A stretch of DNA of 64,000 nucleotides from Perkinsus olseni (Eukaryota > Perkinsozoa > Perkinsida > Perkinsidae). Location of the stretch: assembly GCA_013115135.1 (NCBI GenBank), contig JABANP010000021.1:62001-126000 (forward strand). Reading direction: 5' to 3'. A program made the translations under genes and the position numbers. Shown in pieces: positions 45,321 through 55,493 of this stretch. The notes below the pieces were generated by a model. That model was not told the origin of the DNA. It ran no database searches and was given only the letters and a program-made list of their open reading frames with translations. Each line of letters opens with the position of its first letter. Positions within the stretch are counted from its first letter, which is position 1.

Positions 45321-46318
45321 TTAGCGGCAAAGGGCATCAACAAGCTTCTGTCTATCCACTTGGGCGTCCTGCTTGGTGGCGTTCTCCAGCGTGTACCTGC
45401 GCAACCCTGTCTGTCCGCGCGAGCAGCAGCATGAGTCACCCCTACATGTGGGCCAGGAGTTGAAACCTCTCCGATCCCCGTTGCCTGAAAGAGCGTCATA
45501 GAGGGCTTTCACGGTACTGTGTTATTACGAAGAAGGTTGCCGGCGTCGCAGTTGAGGGGGCTATCAGCGTTAGGCTCCGCTAGCAATGAGAGGATGGCCA
45601 TACAAACGTACGTCAACGTCCATGCTGGTGACCATCCCTGAATGATGAAGGGACAGTGTGGCGGAGTGTGACCGAGGATGCCCGGCAAGCGGCACAGGTA
45701 TTCTGCGCACGAATGGCTTGAGCTGGCTTACGTCTCTTTTGAGGATGTCCAGACATATTTCACCCGTGTCGTATTTGACGTTGGGGTGGAATATCTTAGT
45801 GACCATGGTGACCTTGGGAGGCTCTATGGGGTACATGGGCCCACACTGCAGATGCAGGACGAAACTACCACCTGACCGAAGGGCCCGACATTTACTTCAT
45901 AATCATACGGCCTGTTGCGAATGAGTTCTTTCAGATTTATTATACTCACATTTTCTCAGTATGTGAAGTTTTTACAAAACTAGTACAGGCCCACGAGTAC
46001 ACACCACTTCGGAAATTTTATGAAGTCCCCGCCTCTCTAACCCGCTAGCTTGGATGAACTCTGGTACGCATAAGCCCGCACGCAGTAGAACCAATCAGAA
46101 GAACCCTAGAGGCAGGGGAGGACCATGCTGCCTTGCTAAGCCGTGGCCTTCACGGTCTCGCCATCACTACCACTACCTCCGTACGCCTTGTCCGTTTTGG
46201 GCGGGCGTATGACCGCAACCCAGTGCTCGAAGGACCCTCCTATGATCTCTAGATCAATATCCGGGTTGGGATGCTGACTGGCCTCTCTGAGCTCCTTCAT
46301 AAGCCGTACTCTCGACAT
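45321..46318 (-). CDS. PEX4: Peroxisomal E2 ubiquitin-conjugating enzyme PEX4
   Basis: E2 that ubiquitinates the import receptor PEX5 at the peroxisome. ATG 46318: MSRVRLMKELREASQHPNPD (Arabidopsis PEX4: SRARLFKEYKEVQ...DPDIQL). Further exons: CGPMYPIEPPKVTMVTKIFH, PNVKYDTGEICLDILKRD with the catalytic Cys, then GWSPAWTLTYVCMAILSLLA, PNADSPLNCDAGNLLR, NGDRRGFNSW. Arabidopsis PEX4 reads WSPAWTLQSVC..I..L, PDSPLNCDSGNLLR, GDVRGFNS, so this branch fits better than other E2s. An odd in-frame segment CRGDSCCCSRG separates GFNSW from RYTLENATKQ, either a real Cys-rich insertion or an unspliced intron. Confidence 0.85.
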
Positions 46319-46462
46319 GGTTGAGGAAGGAGAAAAATAAACTAACTGAAGGCTGTCACCACAGTCATCGCCGTGACGGTGTCACCGTGCTACTCAGGGA
46401 GCCGCGATACCAAGTCTAAGATCGGTCTAACTGCACATCATCTTCGGTCGAGCTTACGTTGA

Positions 46463-46925
46463 TCAGATAGAGGTTGAGAACCCAAAGTGTAGTTTGCAAG
46501 AGCATGGGTACAGTATCTCAGGCGCGCGCCGTCTCCACGGATGTTGCGCCGCGACGGTCGGAAATGTGTAGTAGAGTCGAAGGGGTACCGAAGCTTTTGA
46601 GTGCGATATACTCACGGACGGGGAGGGATGAAGCTGTGAGCTGGGACGATGTTCCATAACTGAAGGGCGCGTAAGCCTCACGACGGTCGGAGAGTACGGC
46701 GGAATAAAAAATTCTTCGCCGAAATATGTCGACTGCTAAGGGATTTAAATCACTGGACGTGCGAAGGAACAGGCGATGGCTCGGTTGCGGGCAGCCTTCG
46801 GGATGGTCGGAATGGAGACCAGAGAGGAGTGAGTGCCCTAAAAGGGTCGGACGACAAAGCTCTTCAGCAAAGTGTTCAGAAGGTTGGAGTTTCTCAGAAG
46901 CTTGTGTCTGCGTGCACAGAAGCAC
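46463..46925 (-). CDS. Hypothetical ORF between PEX4 and PEX11
   Basis: Open minus-strand frame of 135 codons (46518-46925) with segments FLRTSSDLNPLAVDIFRRRI and QLTASSLPVREYIALKS. No family and no splice support. It fills about half of the 1.03-kb interval between two divergent peroxin genes and may be chance. Confidence 0.2.
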
Positions 46926-47345
46926 GCAGACACAGGTAAGTACAGTATCATGATAAGGTCTCGAAATTCTGTATTTGCCTGTGCCTGTGTGGTATCATTG
47001 ATACCACATCAGAGTGAACACACCTCCCTGCCTGGGTATGGGCTACAATCGGTGGGGTGAGGCGGTGGCACTGCACCACCCACTCTAGTTGGCCACTTGT
47101 GTATACACCACATCTCGCTGGGCTACGAGATCGTGACGGAATGCTGAGGCGAAATAGGGGAAACGATGCGAGTCGTCAACTTGAGACTCCGACGTTCTGG
47201 TGTCCTTCCGGATTCTGAAGGCACGGGCGCGGCCGAGTGAAGCGTGCGTTGTAGCTGTCCCTTCGCCATCACGGCATAGGATAGAAGCGTCACTGATACT
47301 GCGATAGCCGAGCCCTCACAGGAGTTCACGGATTCTATAATTACC

Positions 47346-48377
47346 ATGGCTACCTCCCAAACGACTCTCGTCCCAACTCTGAGTGTGGACCAGTTCTTGG
47401 CGCTCCTTAACGAGACGGACTTCAAGGATAAGTCTTTCAAGATCCTAGGAGGGCTATGCAAGCTTCAGGCATTGGCGGGCCATCCCGCTGAGAAGGACCT
47501 CATGGCCTTCGCTCGAGTGCTCTCTTTGGCGAGGAAGTACATCAAATTCGGGAAGTCCCTGCAGAGTGCGCGACACTTGAACGAGGAAGTTGGACCAGTC
47601 GGTGATCTCCCCGCGAACTACGTTAAATTTGAGGAGTGGGTGGACTTCGTCCAGCTACTAGTCGAGGACGTCAACACACTACAGAAGGGGAGGTTCTTGA
47701 AGGCATTGGGCTTCGCTAACATCCCGAGGCTCGACCGGCTCGAGGACCAGGCGTGGTGGTTGTGGAGCGGGGTAAGACTCTTGCCCGTGGATCTTTCTGC
47801 GCTGCAACCCAGCCTTTGGTCAGCGTCCCAACCAGTCTACGATAGTTTGGAACTGATGAAGTGTATATGACTTCTCCTACGACTTTCGATTGTGCCTGCC
47901 AGCCTTGGGCTGTGTGATGGCTCCACGGCCATTGTCAGTCTGAGAGCGCTCGGAATTATTACCCTTGATGAGATAGTCAATAGCGATTCGTGAATTGATA
48001 CATCATTCGTGATGTCACGGAAGAACCTGCGTAGCTAAATCTTTTCTCAGGTGGCCGGCGTTCTTTACTACGCCAAGTTCAAAGTCGCTCGGGACAAGTG
48101 GGTTGCAGCTAAGTCCCAGAGTTCCGATCCCGATAACGACCTGAAGGTCAAGGCCGCCTTCGTTGCAATGATTATGCAGCTGTCGGCACTGGTGAAGATT
48201 TGTTGCGAGTTCACGGAGTCTACGTTGGCGTTGGGCTATGTGCCGATGCATCTTAAAAGTAACCATCCGAAGGCTTTGAAGGTGGTTCAAGTACTGTGTG
48301 CGTTGACGAGTGCGACGAGCTCGATGCACAAGCTGCTGATGAAGCAGAAGCAACTGCCCAGCAGTAAGGTGAACTAA
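47346..48377 (+). CDS. PEX11: Peroxisomal membrane protein PEX11
   Basis: Membrane-remodelling protein for peroxisome elongation and division. Two exons: 47346-47771 and 48051-48377, separated by a 279-nt intron that keeps phase (AGC GGG then GTG GCC). The N-terminal half has the PEX11 pattern: LAGHPAEKDLMAFARVLSLA, ARKYIKFGKSLQSARHLNEE (human: ARKLLRLGNSVDALES..). The middle has EDVNTLQKGRFLKALGFANI and DRLEDQAWWLWSG, the typical W-rich stretch before the conserved region. The C-terminal half has CEFTESTLALGYVPMHL near the end and a final basic tail. About 250 residues, normal for the family. ATG is preceded by CC. Divergent from PEX4. Confidence 0.83.
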
Positions 48378-48399
48378 CTGCACTACCCGCTATAGCATA

Positions 48400-49960
48400 G
48401 CGAGTTTATGATTGAATTTTATGTATGATATTTTCATGATGATCTCTAGCGATGTTGCGTATCTATAGGGGGCGCGGGGACCAAGGAAGTGAGAGCTTCT
48501 CGGCTATGACACGTTCACACCTTTAACAGTCCGTTCAAGCCGCAGGAAGCTTTGAAGAATTCGAGGTCACCGCCGGATGCCAGTAGTCGTGGCTCAGTAT
48601 CCGAAGCTCCGTGAACGTTCCCTCTACAACCACTTGCATCCTCGTATGCGGAGCTACAAAACCTCTGTCGTGAACTCCCATTTATCTTCCCTGACCGGAG
48701 ATGAAGCACCTTCAATGTGGCAACGACGATTAGCAACGGAGTTTTCAGCGTTGACGCGCGAGCTTGTCCGCGATGATATCAGCTTGTTCGGACTACGCCT
48801 AAATTCGTGTCGAGGTGTTGGACGGTCACGAGATAATTCTCGTACGGAACTGGGCTCACCTTCACGAGATCAGCTCCTATCACTATGAGTAGGACTGTTC
48901 ATGTTGCACTGCTTCTTCACATCTTACTGGGGTAGCGGATTACTCTCTGTCTGGAGTAGAATTGAAATTACACTCGTAAAGACCTTATCGCTTTTGGTTC
49001 CTCACAGAACCGACGCTATCAGCCTGAAGCGGTGCTGAGGAAAGTTCCATCTAATGGGATTCTGCCTCATAGCGGGCTCTGGGACCACTCTCACTAACCG
49101 ATTCAATATAGTAAAACCGCCAGTCATTAGTGCCGGTCTGCTTTGCTTTTTTGCTCGTCGAATCTGCGTACAGTAAACACTCGTTTTCGAAACACTCAAG
49201 GATTCGCGGTCGTCGAATTGAAGGCGTCAATAATAGGACCGGTAACACTTAAGGTGCACTCAGACTATTCCTGAGAGCTACTCTTATGGTAGCTCTCCCG
49301 AGACCACCCGAGGTTGTCTGCCCTTCTCCGCTACCTCCCTACTCCGCTGTCGGGCCTTGCGGTTGCACTGCTCTGATCTTCGAGCTTTTGCGCACCAAAG
49401 CTGCTCCACAATGCTAGCAGCAGCCCAGGTTGCTAATCGCTGTATTTTAGGAGCTCTTTCGTGAACAGGCGACCCCTACCTGGGGAGATCAGCTCGACTC
49501 ATCAAATATGTGTTCTCTCTGACACTTCGTTATGATTCCCGCCGAAAGAAGGAACGGGTGATGCTCAGATGCCGTTTGCTGGGCGAGTCGGGCGTCCCCA
49601 TAGCGCAATACAAGCGTAAACTCGCGACCGGGACCCGTTTCGAAAATGACTCCAGCCTCTCCACGCATAATGTCTGTCGGTCGAGTGAGTTTACCTGCAT
49701 GACTGGTCAGAAGCAAGTCCGGGAAGGACTTACAGGTGACGTATTGACAGCCGGACACGCTGTCTTTCTTATTGTGTGCTCGCGTGCACTCGCTGTGAGA
49801 CAATGGTAGCGCGTCGAGCTCACTACTTCTGGGCGACGGTACTCAGCAAGTAAGGCTCACTAGGAGGCCTGCTCTTCACTATGATCTAGAAGCTGATGCA
49901 TTCTCTGTGATGGCTCTGCTCGCTTCAACTGACGTCAGGTTTTGACTCCAAAATTCATCG
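48400..49960. other. Intergenic, no supported gene
   Basis: Several ORFs of 60-105 codons on both strands (for example 48577-48888 + and 49489-49803 -) show no motif. The minus frame at 49489-49803 contains EAGVIFETGPGREFTLVLRY, which looks most protein-like, but no exon partners were found. Confidence 0.3.
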
Positions 49961-49967
49961 TTTTGCT

Positions 49968-52828
49968 ATGAATGAGCCTGCTAGACTATCCCACATTGAC
50001 GAGAGGCTCTTTCCGTCTCTGAGATCCCTGACTGGGAACGCATTGATCGGCGTCCTCATTAAGAAGAAGCGAACCATGGCAAGTGAATTGATGACCCGTA
50101 GGGTTAGTCCTCGGTTTCAAATGAAAATTGGGGAGGTCATATACCACTACGAAGATAGCGACCTTCTCATCGTCCAATATCGAGACGGCTCTCGGGAAGT
50201 AAGTCTGCTCATCTAGCTCACCTTCCTGGGGCGATGGCTCTTGCTGCGTCTGTTGCCTTTGTCGGGCTACTTCTCGTATAAGGGGGCTCTATCTCCTTCC
50301 ACTGTGCTCTTCCATGGCGGTAGGTTCTCACTGAGCACGAGGTGAAGGAGTTTGCACTGCCGGGCAATGCTTACGTGATGATGGGATATGACAAGCCCTC
50401 TATCCGCCTGAAGCGAGGAAGTTCATCATCTACTGAAGCCTCTGGCAACATTGATGGGTCACCCTTGAAAGCAATGTGAGTATCGCTACGTGTGGGTAGC
50501 TCAACGGTCTCTTTGTCGTACGGAATCGGGACCATGGAGGCGGTTCCCGCGAGCCGCCGAAGCCTCGCAGGTGGAGAGCTAGCCGATGAATACTTCCTCT
50601 AGTACTCATCAAAGCCATTGTTGTTCCTCTCTCTCCTGCAGGCCCTCTTCCAACAATTCAAGGGCCAGTTGCACGAACACGTCACCACCCAGCGTGGAGG
50701 TCACCCCCAGGCCCTCGCCTGAGCCGGCGCCTAAGGAGGTCTCCAGGCCTGCCAAGAAGAGAAAGACGACCAGCCTCCCCTCAGCCCTGTTGGAGAGTGA
50801 GTGTTGCCAATCGACCGCTATTCTCGAGCCGAGATAGTTCGTCGTGCCCGTGGCTGGCTTAAACTTGCCCTTCCTTAGCGCCTGCCCGTAAGCCGTCTCC
50901 CTCGTGCTCTACTGCTAGCTTGGCCAGCTCCCCTGCCTCCTCCCCTGCCTCCTCGCCAGCCTCGAAGCGATCCTCTGAGACCGATGCGAGTGCGGACGAG
51001 GAAGTGCAGATGCTCACCCCTCCTCGTGACGCGGAGATCATGACAGTTCAAGAGGGGGACCCCGCTCTATCCAGTGCTGGTGAGCTGTCTTAGTCAACGG
51101 CAACGACCATTGGCTACACCTTGGCCGACCAGATAGTTTTTTTCGCAATGCATTCTTCTTGTGTAGATGCTATCAAGTGCTACTACAACTCCCTTCTCAC
51201 GAAGCACATAGGCGTTGGTCCCGACACGGCCGGCCGGTGGCTAAGGCACTCCATCATAGCCCTTCGCCACTCGATAAGTGCCGGAGACATGAGACTTATC
51301 ACAAGACCCTCCACGAAGGTGTCAATGAAGGACATAGTGGCTACTGGTGTGCACTCTGAGGTGTACCTCAAGGGCCTTAAGGCTATTGATACATGGCTTA
51401 AGGCGAAGTCACACGGACCCACGAAAGATCATGCGGTCGTCGATCTATGCAGTGATGCCTGTAGGGAAATCATGAGGGGAGCTGCAGGGCGTAACTCAGG
51501 GCTGGCCCTTAGTCCCCGTGAGTGCCTCATGGACCGCCATACTCTCGACGCCTGTCTTCTCTCATGCGGTATAATGAGAGATGCACTGATGGACCTCCTC
51601 CGTCGACGAGACTACTACGATGGTGGTCGATCAGAGCGTGCCCCGAAATCAGCGCTCGTACTCACCAGAGCAACTGGTCATCAAGTTCCGGTTTTTCTTG
51701 GGCCCGAGGATGAGCGGGTCATTTCTGAGCACCTGCGTTGCGAGTCTTGCGACCGGTCCACTGACGAGAGCAACATGTTGGTGTGCGACAACGATGCATG
51801 CCAGAGAGGGTATCACATTGGGTGTCTTACTCCGCCCCTTCCGTCTGATGTTCTCAAGGACCCTGACTTCAATAACCAGCGGTGGTTTTGTCCTCACTGT
51901 CAAGGAGCCATATCGATAGCCGATGATGAAGAGTCCGACAGTGAGAGTGAGGCTGGAGAAAAACTAGTAGCCTTAGAGCTGGACGTCACCAAGCACGGTG
52001 GTCCGATGAATATCAAGCCGGGAGACGAGATCGCCTGCGGTGGCCATTTCATCAACTCGGTTGCTTTTGCGATCAATAGTGCCCGTGCAGCTCGAAGGGT
52101 CTCACGGGTGGCGATCTTAGACTTCGGTCTGTACCACGGCTGTGGTAACGAGTGGTCGTTTTACACAGACCCGAGTGTACTTACTATGTCTATCCACCGT
52201 TACGGTAAGAATAGAAGAGGGGAAACTATTCTGCCTGGCACCGGCTCCTGCAAGCGCCTTGGGGAGAAGTGCGCGCTTGGCAAGAACATCAACTTGGAGG
52301 TCCCCGCTGGGTGGGGTGACCCCGAGTACGTCTCGAGCGTCCGTAAGATATTCATTCCAATATTGCAGCAATATCGACCAGAAGCGATTGTCTTAGTGAC
52401 AAGTTTTGATGTATTAGACTCTGGCAAAACTGAGCGTTGCTACTTGAGCCGGGATGCGGACTTGAGAGTCACTCCCACGTTTTTTGAGTGGCTGCCCTGG
52501 GCGATAAGGAACGCCCTGCCCGAGGCATCAGTCCTCGCCTCGGTGGAAGGCGGCTATGACCCTCTAGTGGTCGGTAATGCAGTGAAGTGCCTGTCGGCTG
52601 GTCTTGGTGGGGAAACGGGAGGGACACGAGAAGTACCTAGTGTTGAGAAGACGGCGATGCTATCCCAGGCTGCAAGAGTAAGGCCAGCCAGTTCGTTGTG
52701 AGAAAGCCTCATGGTGTGTTTGTGTTCAGGCTGCTTGGGAAGCTCATGTGTCCCCTCAAGTTCGATTGTACCGCTCAGCCGGATGGAGGCTAGCGAATCC
52801 CTCTGACGATGGCGAGATGCGGGGCTAG
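49968..52828 (+). CDS. Nuclear PHD-finger protein with a degenerate, split histone-deacetylase domain
   Basis: Exons 49968-50198, 50324-50475, 50642-50796, 50879-51079, about 51167-52677 and 52730-52828; all are phase-compatible. N-terminus: EVIYHYEDSDLLIVQYRDGS, a Tudor/chromo-like beta pattern; then a Ser/Pro-rich linker with the NLS RPAKKRKTT. HDAC fold part 1: GVHSEVYLKGL and ALVLTRATGHQVP (class II: ALVRPPGHHA). Then a complete C4HC3 PHD finger: CESCDRSTDESNMLVC, CQRGYHIGC, RWFCPHC. HDAC part 2: GGHFINSVAFAINSARAA, ILDFGLYHGCGNEW (usual DWDVHHGNGT), VTSFDV, SVEGGYDP. Two of three zinc ligands are replaced (Asp to Gly at 52126, His to Tyr at 52132) and one charge-relay His is Gln (51682), so it is probably catalytically dead. 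A reader/scaffold role is inferred. Confidence 0.8.
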
Positions 52829-52829
52829 C

Positions 52830-53840
52830 TTTGTATCTTTAGGAATCTTCTGGCCGTGAAGTAGATTTGTAGCAAGATTGGTGTCCACAAGACACTCTGC
52901 TCTACATGCTCATTATGTAACATTATGAAGAAGACGGATTTCACCCGTAATCAGACGTTGCTTCCCAATCAAATGCCTATGCTCTTGCCTTTAACGTCCT
53001 CACGACTTTCTCAGTACTGTCTGACGTATACTATTCTGTTCAATACCAGCAAATGAATAATATGTGAAATGCTCTGGCTAGGGCCAGCTCGAGTTCATAG
53101 TCGGTCAATCACGCAACTCTGGAGGCTGGATGTGCCATGCGAGAGCGGCCCATCCCCGAGACCGCATTCAATGAATTACGTTCACACTTCATGGGCTGCT
53201 CCTGTAAGGGAGCCTCAATCGGCAGCGTTTCCAGCTCTTATTGCCGTATTGCAGACCGACGAAATTGGCCAGTGCTGCTCGTCTTAATGCACCACCGTCT
53301 GCCGATGCGCCGAATTCAGATTCGAGGCATTGCAATTAGACGTTGCGCAGCGCAACGTCTATCCGACGATGGCTAGCCGCGACGCTGAGCGTGCGCCAAA
53401 AACTCAGGAGAAAGAATATCGCGCAGCAGTGTGCGCGAATAAGAGCGTGAAATGGTACTCGTGACAGCTCGCCAGAAAATGTCTTGCCCACTACACCAGT
53501 AATTAGCGCTTCACCTCGGGTTGAACACAACTTCAACGGACTTCAGAAAAGCCGCATCATCAGGTGGATCCTCGACTGGAGAACCCATCTATGGAACCGC
53601 TGTCCTAATCGAGCTTCGTTGGACTGAAATAACTCTAGTAGAATGAAAAATGGCCATAGCTCGGCCCGAGCAAACTACGGGGTTCAATCGCGCGTGGAGC
53701 CACAAACAACCCACAATAACAGAGTGCGATAGCAATGAACCCGAGCTCCGACGCAAAAGGAGCTTCCGTTGAGATAACAAAAACTTTGATCATATATAAT
53801 ATCGCCTCCATTTCCTAAAGTTACAACATATCAGCGATAA
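52830..53840. other. Intergenic, nothing supported
   Basis: ORFs here (53069-53287, 53137-53376 + and 53336-53780 -) lack motifs. A short palindromic stretch GACGTTGCGCAGCGCAACGT sits at 53340-53359, a near-perfect inverted repeat; its role is unknown. Confidence 0.35.
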
Positions 53841-53843
53841 GAA

Positions 53844-54623
53844 CTACCAGCATTGGTCACGGACACAATAACCCGTAGCCTGCTCGTAGACACCAACGAA
53901 CCCAAAGACCAGACCGAGACCGAAGTTGGCATCAGTCGCGATATAGCCGCAAAACTCATCCAACCCTTCATCGCCGTAGTTTTCACAGGCAGACAGGACT
54001 TGATGGAATGCAAAGCGTAGCATTTTCTTGGTGACCACGCGGAAGCAGGCTCCCACACTACGAAAGGGGTGATAATAGGAGGGGCAATACTCGAAGAGAG
54101 TGAAGTCCACCAGTCTACCGGGGACGATGGGGTTGAAGAAGGCGTTGTAGGCATCTTTGGTCGGGCACTGACCTCTGCCGATGCATGTTGAGTACGCCTG
54201 TTGGGGGGCACGGGAGCGCACGAAGAGGTAACCATTCAACACCTGATTGAGCGCAGAGATTCCTTTTCTGAGGAAGCCACAGAACTCCTCGGTAGACAAG
54301 GAGTCAGCATTTCCAGGCCCGTCGCAGATATCAGTGATCTGCTGCTGGAAGTAAGCCGAGATGGCACCGGTTTGGATGATCTTGCAGTTAGAACAGAATC
54401 GATAATCGTCCCTCTTCGTGAGATCCCCGTGGCCTTCAGCCAGTTCACGGGCACCGGGGCTAGGCGGGGGCGGGGCATCCATCATGACCTTGTCGATGAA
54501 CTTGTGGACATCAGGCTCACCGAGGAGGGCCGTGAAGTTCGCGACAGCCTCGTCCATGAGAGGGTCAGTCTGGATGCTTAGAGTACCAGCGACGGTGGCG
54601 AAAATGACCAGGAGACGGGTCAT
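53844..54623 (-). CDS. Secreted protein with two saposin-like cysteine repeats
   Basis: Single-exon ORF of 259 residues, ATG 54623. Signal peptide MTRLLVIFATVAGTLSIQ. Repeat 1 (about residues 80-165) carries six Cys with saposin-B-like spacing: FCSNCK, TDICDG, EEFCGFL, STCIGRGQC. Repeat 2 (about 185-259) echoes it: YCPSYY, GACFRV, LSACEN, DEFCGYI, GYCVRDQCW. Saposin-like proteins bind or disturb lipids, and protist ones include secreted lytic or lipid-transfer proteins. This one is longer and more diverged than classical members, so family membership is a structural guess from Cys spacing. It has no TM segment beyond the signal. Flanked by gene-free DNA on both sides. Confidence 0.72.
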   Translation of the reverse strand: MTRLLVIFATVAGTLSIQTDPLMDEAVANFTALLGEPDVHKFIDKVMMDAPPPPSPGARELAEGHGDLTKRDDYRFCSNCKIIQTGAISAYFQQQITDICDGPGNADSLSTEEFCGFLRKGISALNQVLNGYLFVRSRAPQQAYSTCIGRGQCPTKDAYNAFFNPIVPGRLVDFTLFEYCPSYYHPFRSVGACFRVVTKKMLRFAFHQVLSACENYGDEGLDEFCGYIATDANFGLGLVFGFVGVYEQATGYCVRDQCW

Positions 54624-54649
54624 GGTTGATACAGGTGGTATGACTGAAA

Positions 54650-55490
54650 GCCTGGAAATGATAATAATGAGCTGTTATCATTACCACTCGATTAACAATT
54701 ATTTCGAGCCGCATTTTTGTCGGTCATTATCGTCTTATTATCCCTTCACGGCACCAACGGAGGTTCGTAGGTCCGAGGTATGAAGCTCGTGGATCAGATT
54801 GGCCCTCGCTCGCATGAGGCCCGTCGAGATATTAACGCTACTATCACTTCTTCGCTCTCAGGCGAAGTTAATCCCAGGGAGGTTAGTCATGTCTCACGCT
54901 TCAACCCATAGACCGTGCCCACTTTGAGCTGAACTGGTACGTAGTCATCGCGAGAGTCGACAGAACCGAGTTGTGAGTCCGCGCTGACCGTCGGCTCGAA
55001 CTTCGCACGCATGCGCATCGTCCCAGGCCCTACCGTTGGATAGTCGTGCCAGGCCCTACCGTTGGATAGTCGTGTACGCGGTTGAATTCTCTCCCTATGC
55101 GGTTACTCAAAGCGTACTCTATGCTGGAGCATGCCGGTCGGAAGTCCTCCGCTAACCGTGGAGATCGCTACCCTTACATTCACGTTCTCGCGGCGAAACA
55201 CGCACAGATTCGCACGCAGACACATGAGCGTCCGAGGCACTGCCATTATGGCGCCCTTGCGCTTGCCCACGATATTCTCATCGATGATATCTCGCTCAGC
55301 GGTCTTGAGTGAATCAATTGAAAGTTCTGCAAGTGCGGCCCTTCTTACATTCGGCTGTGATGTTAACAACGAAGGGGAATTGAGGGGCCACTGTTGCGTG
55401 TGCGCGAGTTTGAAGTCCAACGACGACAGTCCGGCTTAGTTAGACTACCGTTGTAACGTGGTGATCAGAACTTACCATACGAAACCCCCC
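54650..55490. other. Intergenic region upstream of the aldehyde dehydrogenase
   Basis: ORFs on both strands at 55082-55439 overlap and none shows a motif. It contains the 26-bp tandem duplication listed separately. It probably includes divergent promoters for the saposin-like gene (-) and the aldehyde dehydrogenase (+). Confidence 0.35.
55023..55074. repeat. Perfect 26-bp tandem duplication
   Basis: The unit, starting CCAGGCCCTACCGTTGGATA, occurs at 55023-55048 and again at 55049-55074 with no mismatch. It is isolated, in non-coding DNA about 420 bp before the aldehyde dehydrogenase start. The lack of divergence suggests a recent slippage event or a duplicated binding site. Confidence 0.85.
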
Positions 55491-55493
55491 TAC

